Source: Climacium dendroides (Eukaryota > Streptophyta > Bryopsida > Hypnales > Climaciaceae). Taken from it: DNA of 64,000 bases. The translations under genes were made by a program, and so were the position numbers. The first letter of the stretch is position 1, and each line of letters opens with the position of its first letter. Location: positions 25,372,582 through 25,436,581 of the forward strand of contig OX467092.1 in NCBI GenBank assembly GCA_950106755.1, read 5' to 3'. Below the pieces are notes generated by a model. The model worked only from the letters and a program-made list of their open reading frames with translations, was not told the DNA's origin and searched no databases. Below are positions 57,730-64,000 of the stretch, in pieces.

Positions 57730-60700
57730 CCTTCCTTGGTCCGAGAAGAATCTTGAGTGGGTTGGTATGGATGTCGATATTGTAGAATCGACGGAGGGAG
57801 ATGAAGTTAACTCACTGCTTGATGCTGGCGAAGTTTCCGAAGGGGAGGGTATTTATCAAAACGCGGATAAACTAGAGGACGAAAACTCAAGAAGTATGGG
57901 TGCAGACCTTCAGAACACTGGTATCGAGCAACAACTTGCTAGTGGGGAGAAGCTTTCAGAGCCTGAAGATTCGGTTATAGAGGTAGTGAAATTTTATCCT
58001 CCATTTCCTTATTCTTCTATTCAGCTCAAGGAGAATCTCTTGATTTTCCTTAACGGGCAGGTTTGAGGATTCGAGGGCTTGTTTTCTCTTATGCGGTCGA
58101 GAAATTTTGCATATGTGCCCTTAAACACTAGCTGAGGTAAGCAACGACATGATTTCTTAAGCACATATAAAAAGTGGTATCCTGCATATCGTATGCTTGT
58201 TGGGTGTAGAATGGAATGGCAGTAGGACAAACGTGCTAGAATGGTTACTTATGTTTAAAATGTAGCAGTTTCAAGTCACTTGTTGATCATGAATACGGGA
58301 GCACATGATGGGAGTATGCAAGGGGTCGAGGTGTGGACCTTCTTGCTCAACAATGAGTTGGAAGTGTAGATTTATTTCTCAGAAACCTTTCTCCCATGCA
58401 GAATCCTTTGGAAAACATTGATCGAAGTGAGGAGATTTTGGTCCCTGAAGATGAGACACGGGAAGAGAAACTCCTGGAGCCGGTATCGGCACATGTCATT
58501 GTCGATGAAGAGGTCGACTTTGACCAATTTGGAGCTCCACCGCCGGATTTGCCTATAATTGGTAATTTGGATAGTGAACAACGCGGTGGGATAGGTAACC
58601 CTGACGGTGAAAAGGGGGCGAGTAGAAGCCCAGAAGTTAAGAGGTCTGAAGAGCAAATTACAGGTCTGGATACTGACGACTGGTTTGAGCAAGGTGAGTC
58701 GTAATATTATGGTATTATTGTAAACCGCTTAATTGAAGACCTTAGTAATTTATGTTGTGGAAGTCCTGTGTCCTGATAAGGCACATCAATTTCAAAGGTT
58801 TTTGTGCTTTGCAACCAACACCTTTCTTGGTTTAATCTCTTTCTGATTGAAGTCTGTAGCTGTGAATTTATCACCACATCATACATCGACGGCTCAATAT
58901 TTTTCCTACGATGTTAGACCATTAACTAGTAGTTAATGTAGCATTCGCATTATAAAATGAGTTAAAACTACCGATACGACTCAAGAAATTACGGGTCAAG
59001 GAATTAGTCTTGGAACTTTCAATGAATGAAGTGATAAAAGCGATGTATTTTTGATGTTGATAAAGCACTCTTTATCACAATTTTAAGCCGGCTAAATGCT
59101 TCACATACCCAGAATTTGTTGGAACTCTGACTACTAATAAAATTGTTTGGCTATTTTGATAGTGTAAGTTCAGCAGATGTGCATATCGATGGTCTTTGTT
59201 TTCATTAACGTGCAATAGTGGTTTTAGCAGATATGAAGAATCTAGAGGATGATCAAGGCAAGGCAAGCTTGAAGAGTGCAGAACAGGAGGAGCAACTTCT
59301 GATAGAGCGGGATCCACAGGTAGATGCGGATCCAAAGCCAGCAGGTGAGATTGAATTTGCCAAAGGAGTAAGTAATACAGAAGCTGGGCTGCGATGTGAT
59401 GGTGTTTCAAGGATTTGTAGAGCGGGAGTTATTTTTCCCCCTTATCTTGTGGGTATTCTTGTTTTAAATGTTTTTGGAGCCGGATAGTTAAGTTCTAAAC
59501 TCTGTTTACATGTGTCTGTCCTTGTTGGCCTTGGAAGACAATGAAGATTATGACGTCCCCAGAGATTTGGACACTGAACCGACTGCCGGAAGAATCGGAA
59601 ACTCGGAGCTTCGGGAACCGGAAACTGAGAATCCCGATAACACAGGCGATGCTTCGTCTGAAAGTAAGCATAATCAATCCACTTCATGTCCATACTTTCG
59701 GAAATCAATGATCTTTGTATTGTGATGTGCCTAGGCCAGATTGTAATAGCCTTATAACAGCGAGCTGCTCTAGATCACATCATCGACGCTACATCAATTT
59801 TTGTGAAATTGTTTTGCTAAATCTTATTTTGTCGTCCCTTGCTGTTGCTTTCACTGTTCTCATGTTTTTTATTCAGTAGTATGCGTTTTGAACGCGAGAT
59901 GGATATGCGTACTGAAAGATAATCCCTATCCTATATTCGCCGTATTTTCGACTATATTCAATCGTCATTCCTTGAGAACTTGTGCATTTTGTTGATTGTT
60001 GCTTTCGATCTCACTGGCCAAATCTCATGTATCAGGTGCTTTAAGAAATCTGAATATCAAAACAGAAGAAGGTTGCTCTGCACAAGAGGAACTTCAGAAA
60101 CGTCCTGAAGACCTTAACCAGTTAACTCAGGAGCATACAATACAGCTTGAAGATCTTCGGCGTCAAGTAGATTTGTCAAATGCACAATTGGAGGAGCAAT
60201 ATAAATTTCATGAAGACCTAAAACATAAACTTGAGACTGAATGCGATGAGCGATTAAAAAGTGAAGCGAAGTTGATGGTGCTTCAAGAAATATTGCCCAA
60301 CATGGAAGAGAAGCTGAAAATTCTATCGGACCAGGTGCAGTCCCTGGAATTTCAGCTTCTGGAGCAGGCTAATTATAGGAATAAGCTTGAAAATGATTTG
60401 CAGCAGGAACGGAAGGAGAACACGCAATATTTGACGCAACTGGAGGGGCAAACCAGGTTACATGAAGAGATAGCAAGAACTCTTCACGAAGAGCGGGATG
60501 GGCGGCTGAAGAGCGAAACCGGATTGATGGTGCTTCGTGGGATGTTTACTAATACGGAAGATAATATGAATGATCTCCGTAACCAGGTTGATTCACTGGT
60601 TGTGCAACTTCAGCAGGAGACTGAGTTGAGGAAAAGTGTCGAAGAGAAGTTGGATTGGGAATGCAAGGAAAGGATGCAACATATGACAAAAGTAGAGGAG

Positions 60701-61383
60701 CAATCAAAAATGCATGAAGATTTTTCACTCAAAATTGAGGAAGAACGAGACGAACGACTCAAAAGTGAAACCTATCTGGAGGAGCTCCGTGAGAATATAT
60801 CCAGCAAGGAGGAGGAGCTAAAGGACCTACATAACCAGGTTGTGTTGCTGACTGCGCAGCTTCAGGAGCAGAAAGAGCTAAAGAAAGAACTCGAAGGTGA
60901 TTGGGATCATGAACGCGAAGGAAGAATGCAAGATGCAGTGAACTTGCCAGTCTCATCGATGCCATGGTCAGAAGAGAAGCTTGAGTTTGAAAAATTATTG
61001 GATGAGCAAAAGACATTGTTGGCAAACCAAGTTCAAGAAGCTGAAATATTAAAGAACACGGCTGAGATGAAAGTGGGGCTTCTGAATCACCAAGTAAGAG
61101 AGCTCTTGACCGAATGTTTCTTGAGTCGGGTGCAACCAATCATAAGTTAGTCATAATGTGTCCACTACTTCCCTGACCTTCACTTGGTTTGGGGGGGCAG
61201 GTACAAAACTTGGAGGTGCTAACAGATATTGCTGAAACTATGGAGTATGCATTCAGTGCGAAAGAACGGGTTATTAAGCAGACACTTTGGACAGCATTTC
61301 AGGCCTTGTGTCTGGGTGTGGGATTCATGTCTTTTGTCGTTGCATACAGAGACCCATTACGGAGCTCCCTTCAGCCCACCTAG
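57719..61383 (+). CDS. Tail-anchored coiled-coil protein, function unknown
   Basis: Six exons, all GT-AG: 57719-57982, 58402-58693, 59231-59344, 59538-59663, 60036-61093 and 61201-61383; phases agree at every junction and give 678 residues. Residues 1-265 are acidic and low-complexity (SEKNLEWVGMDVDIVESTEG...). Residues about 280-615 are a long coiled coil with exact 84-residue repeats (ERLKSE or GRLKSE at about 338, 422 and 506; LEEQxxxHED at 317, 401 and 485). Residues about 647-667 (LWTAFQALCLGVGFMSFVVAY) form one C-terminal membrane segment followed by 11 residues, the layout of a tail-anchored protein facing the cytosol. Plant proteins of this shape include nuclear-envelope WIT-type and ER-anchored coiled-coil proteins, but no diagnostic motif allows a choice. 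The start is the first ATG of the frame after a TAA at 57674. Confidence 0.85.
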
Positions 61384-62934
61384 GTTTCTAAATATTTCAA
61401 GTGTATCATTAACCATTTCATTGAGTGATCTGTAACATAGGTATCTGGCAAGAGTTGTTTCACGCTGTTGACGAGTTTTAAGTGTTTCAGGAGGGTTTGC
61501 TTCTTCTTTATTCTACTCAGTATAGGACCTTTGCTTCAATCTTGCGCCGCTGAGGCTCATCTGTTGCAAATAAAAACCATCATATAGGAGGAACTTATCC
61601 AGGGGGCCAGTTCTTTGGGCTCTCACTCTTGCAGAGAAGCTTTGGAAGTCGAATGTTCGCCACGTTATCCGACATGCCTAATCCAGGGTCAAAGGTTCCA
61701 CGGAATTCGGGATTGACGGTGCTCTTGCCCCTTCAAAGACAATACTGGGTCATATTACATTTTCAACATGTCACTTGACACCTCTAGACATTGTCTCTTC
61801 CCATCTGACTTTTCAACTCCTCTACACAAGGCTGCTCAAGGTTAGTGAACATGTTGCAATAACACAAAAAAGATAGTAAGGATTAACTATTGTAAATTAT
61901 AGTGATGGTATGTTCATTAGTCTTCATAAATTGATTTATTTGTAAACTTTAAATAATAGATTTGTCCTCATTAGTTTCCCATTTTCGATATATCTATGTA
62001 TGTGTCATTGGGTGGTCAATGTCTTAAGAGCTTATAAGTAGCAAAACAAAATTCCAGTGATTCATTCCAATTTTTGAGTAGTGATATTTACTTAGCAATG
62101 CTTTGTGATTCGGACCTCACTTTCAATCATGGAAGAGGAGAGAAGCTGATGCTTACTACCATATTTTTATCAAGTTCTTCCATTCTTAGTGATATGGTTC
62201 ATGTTTGACACCATCGATGGGTACTCACTTAACATCATCCATCAATCACCAAATTTAAAAATAAATAAATTTAAGGTCTTATTAAATCTTAGGATGAGGT
62301 TTGAATAGTTATGCTTTTAATTTAAGTGCATCTATTTTTCTTCTTTTGAATTGCAAGTTTGACACCTTGCCTTATAATATTGTGCTAGAATTAGTAATGC
62401 AAGCTTTGTTCTTGAATTGACTTGATGTATCCAATTTGGTGCCACTAAGAGTGTTGCTCAATTAGCATCTTCATTGCTTTAATAATTGGGCAATGAATGT
62501 GTTGGAATGCTAGTGGTTTTGCAATCTACTTGCACCAACCAATCCCAATGGACTACAACAAACTCTGCCTATGGAGAGTTCTATGTTTCTATTCACAAAG
62601 AGGTAGCATACACATTATTAATCCCACTCTACCCTACACATGTCAATGTTCTTTTCAATTTGGGAGATCAATTGGAAGCTACTACTATTTGGAAGATCAT
62701 TTTGCACTCTGTCAATTAAAATAATTTAAGTTTATGTCATTCTAATTGTTTTCTACAAATTATAACCTACAATTAGTTACATGGTTCATTGTACTTTCTT
62801 TTATAAGAAGAAATATATCAAAATGGATGAGGTAACATATTGTACTATAGTACTAGGTTGGAAAAAAAATTGGTTTTCATGACAATTTAGAATTGTTTAG
62901 TTGTTTTAATTATTATTGAACATCAAAGTTGCAG
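61384..62934. other. 3' region of the coiled-coil gene, then AT-rich DNA
   Basis: Probable 3' untranslated sequence to about 61.6 kb, then nothing recognised. Open frames at 62486-62724 overlap in two frames and lack recognisable products. Confidence 0.4.
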
Positions 62935-63073
62935 GTCAAAAAATCATTAGAGCCAGTGGGTCATAATGAGTGTACCAAAAAAGCAGAGGCCTTAGGAAAG
63001 GAGTTGAATGATGTCAAAACAAAACTCGAATGTTTGAAACAACGATGCGAACATGCACCTTGCCCCCAAACAG
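62935..63073 (+). CDS. Exon-like segment encoding a coiled-coil/Cys-rich peptide
   Basis: An acceptor (AAGTTGCAG) precedes 46 codons reading VKKSLEPVGHNECTKK, then AEALGKELNDVKTKLECL and KQRCEHAPCPQT, followed by a donor (CAG-GTGTGA). The phase-0 entry matches the phase of exon 5 of the gene above (donor at 61093), so it could be an alternative or following exon of that gene, or part of a separate gene continuing past the window. Cys and Lys/Glu heptad character stands out from the AT-rich surroundings. In unspliced form it stops at TAG about 63090. Confidence 0.45.
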
Positions 63074-64000
63074 GTGTGATGAACATTTAGTGTAAAATTT
63101 TGTTCATGTATCAACTTGCAAGATAAAGAATAATGACTTTTATTTGATTGTGTGGGACATGGGTTTCAATTATTGATGTGTTCCAAACTTAAAGATAGAA
63201 TTGAATGCCCATACCAATAGCTTTGTGCCAAAATTACTAAATTTCCAATTTTTGAATATGTAAAGAAACTCTATAGAAAAAATTTGCATTTAAGAAAATA
63301 TGAAAATCTCAATGAAATGTTTAAATACTTTTAAATTTATTTATTTTAAAAAGTTTTCTAGCTCACAGGGCTAACAAAAACCTAAAGTACATTAGTCTAT
63401 AGGGAATTCAATTGGGATTAAGTAAGTTGAAGTATTATTCAATGATCAAAGATGATATATAGTTCTTTACTTTACTTTTATTGTTGAATTATAAATCCTT
63501 GAAATCATATTATTTGGATGCATCACTACAACGAATGCGAAGGTTTTCAATACATATCATGATTAAGAACATGATGCTACAAAATCTTATTGTGATATGA
63601 CAAAATAATTACATGCTATCAACTGCACCATTCATACTTTTTATTTATTTTATTTATTTTTTGAATCAAGAAATAAAATTTCATTTTAAGCATAGAAATT
63701 CAATATAAATTTAGTTAAATACTTAAGTAAAAATAGTACTAGCACAATATGTGAAACATTTAGTAATTAATTTCCTCTATAAGATTAGTAATATTATCAA
63801 AAGTGTTTTGAAATTTGGTTCAAGGCGCAGTCTCAATTTTTATTTTGAAGTTTGAAATATGTATTTGATTATATATTGACATTATTAATAGAGTAAACAT
63901 GAAACCATAGTTTGATTTGCCAAATATGTTATTAGATGACATTTTTTTATTCTTCTATCATTTGGTAACTATTAAATTCCATTATTTGTGGGGAGTGCTA
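63074..64000. other. AT-rich stretch, nothing recognised
   Basis: Could be an intron of a gene that includes 62935-63073; no further exon was seen. Confidence 0.4.

Overview
The window looks like nuclear DNA of a land plant (streptophyte). Three spliced genes follow GT-AG rules: a universal-stress-protein (USP) type gene of the plant kinase-associated class, a Gly/Thr/His-rich LEA (dehydrin-like) gene, and a tail-anchored coiled-coil gene. They sit as moderately GC-rich islands in very AT-rich DNA crowded with small inverted-repeat DNA transposons. Moss-like base composition suggests a bryophyte, but that is a guess; no ribosomal RNA, organellar gene or species-specific marker is present.

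Layout. 1-11.6 kb is gene-free and holds miniature elements: two abutting fold-back elements (4.02-4.62 kb), a Mutator-type MITE with a 10-bp target duplication (5.66-5.90 kb), a TA-flanked MITE (7.16-7.53 kb), a 567-bp TA-flanked element (8.06-8.63 kb) and an alternating inverted repeat (10.4-11.2 kb). 11.8-15.9 kb is the USP-type gene with local tandem duplications at both ends. 17.4-18.7 kb is a Harbinger-like non-autonomous element. 19.4-20.4 kb (minus) is a broken membrane-protein-like sequence. 21.5-25.4 kb is a three-level nest: a MITE, holding another MITE of the same type, holding a 3.1-kb pogo/Tigger-class transposon with a broken transposase. A related MITE at 25.8 kb keeps the unoccupied target site. 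26.9-28.0 kb (minus) is the LEA gene. 28.7-31.6 kb is a possible plastid-targeting gene fragment followed by a palindromic repeat cluster and two more MITEs. 31.9-55.7 kb is AT-rich, without a recognisable gene, and holds MITEs, simple repeats, a 41-bp near-palindromic tandem array, a possible degenerate CACTA element and a quasi-periodic motif array (51.7-53.6 kb). 56.1-61.4 kb is the coiled-coil gene with a triplicated leader, and an extra coiled-coil-like exon lies at 62.9 kb.

The three genes do not form a pathway. Two (USP-type and LEA) belong to families tied to stress responses. The strongest non-routine signals are the nested transposon with its empty site, the exact 84-residue (12-heptad) repeat of the coiled-coil protein, the tandem duplications at gene ends, and the CCAATTTGGA-type motif array. 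No entirely new system could be demonstrated from sequence alone.
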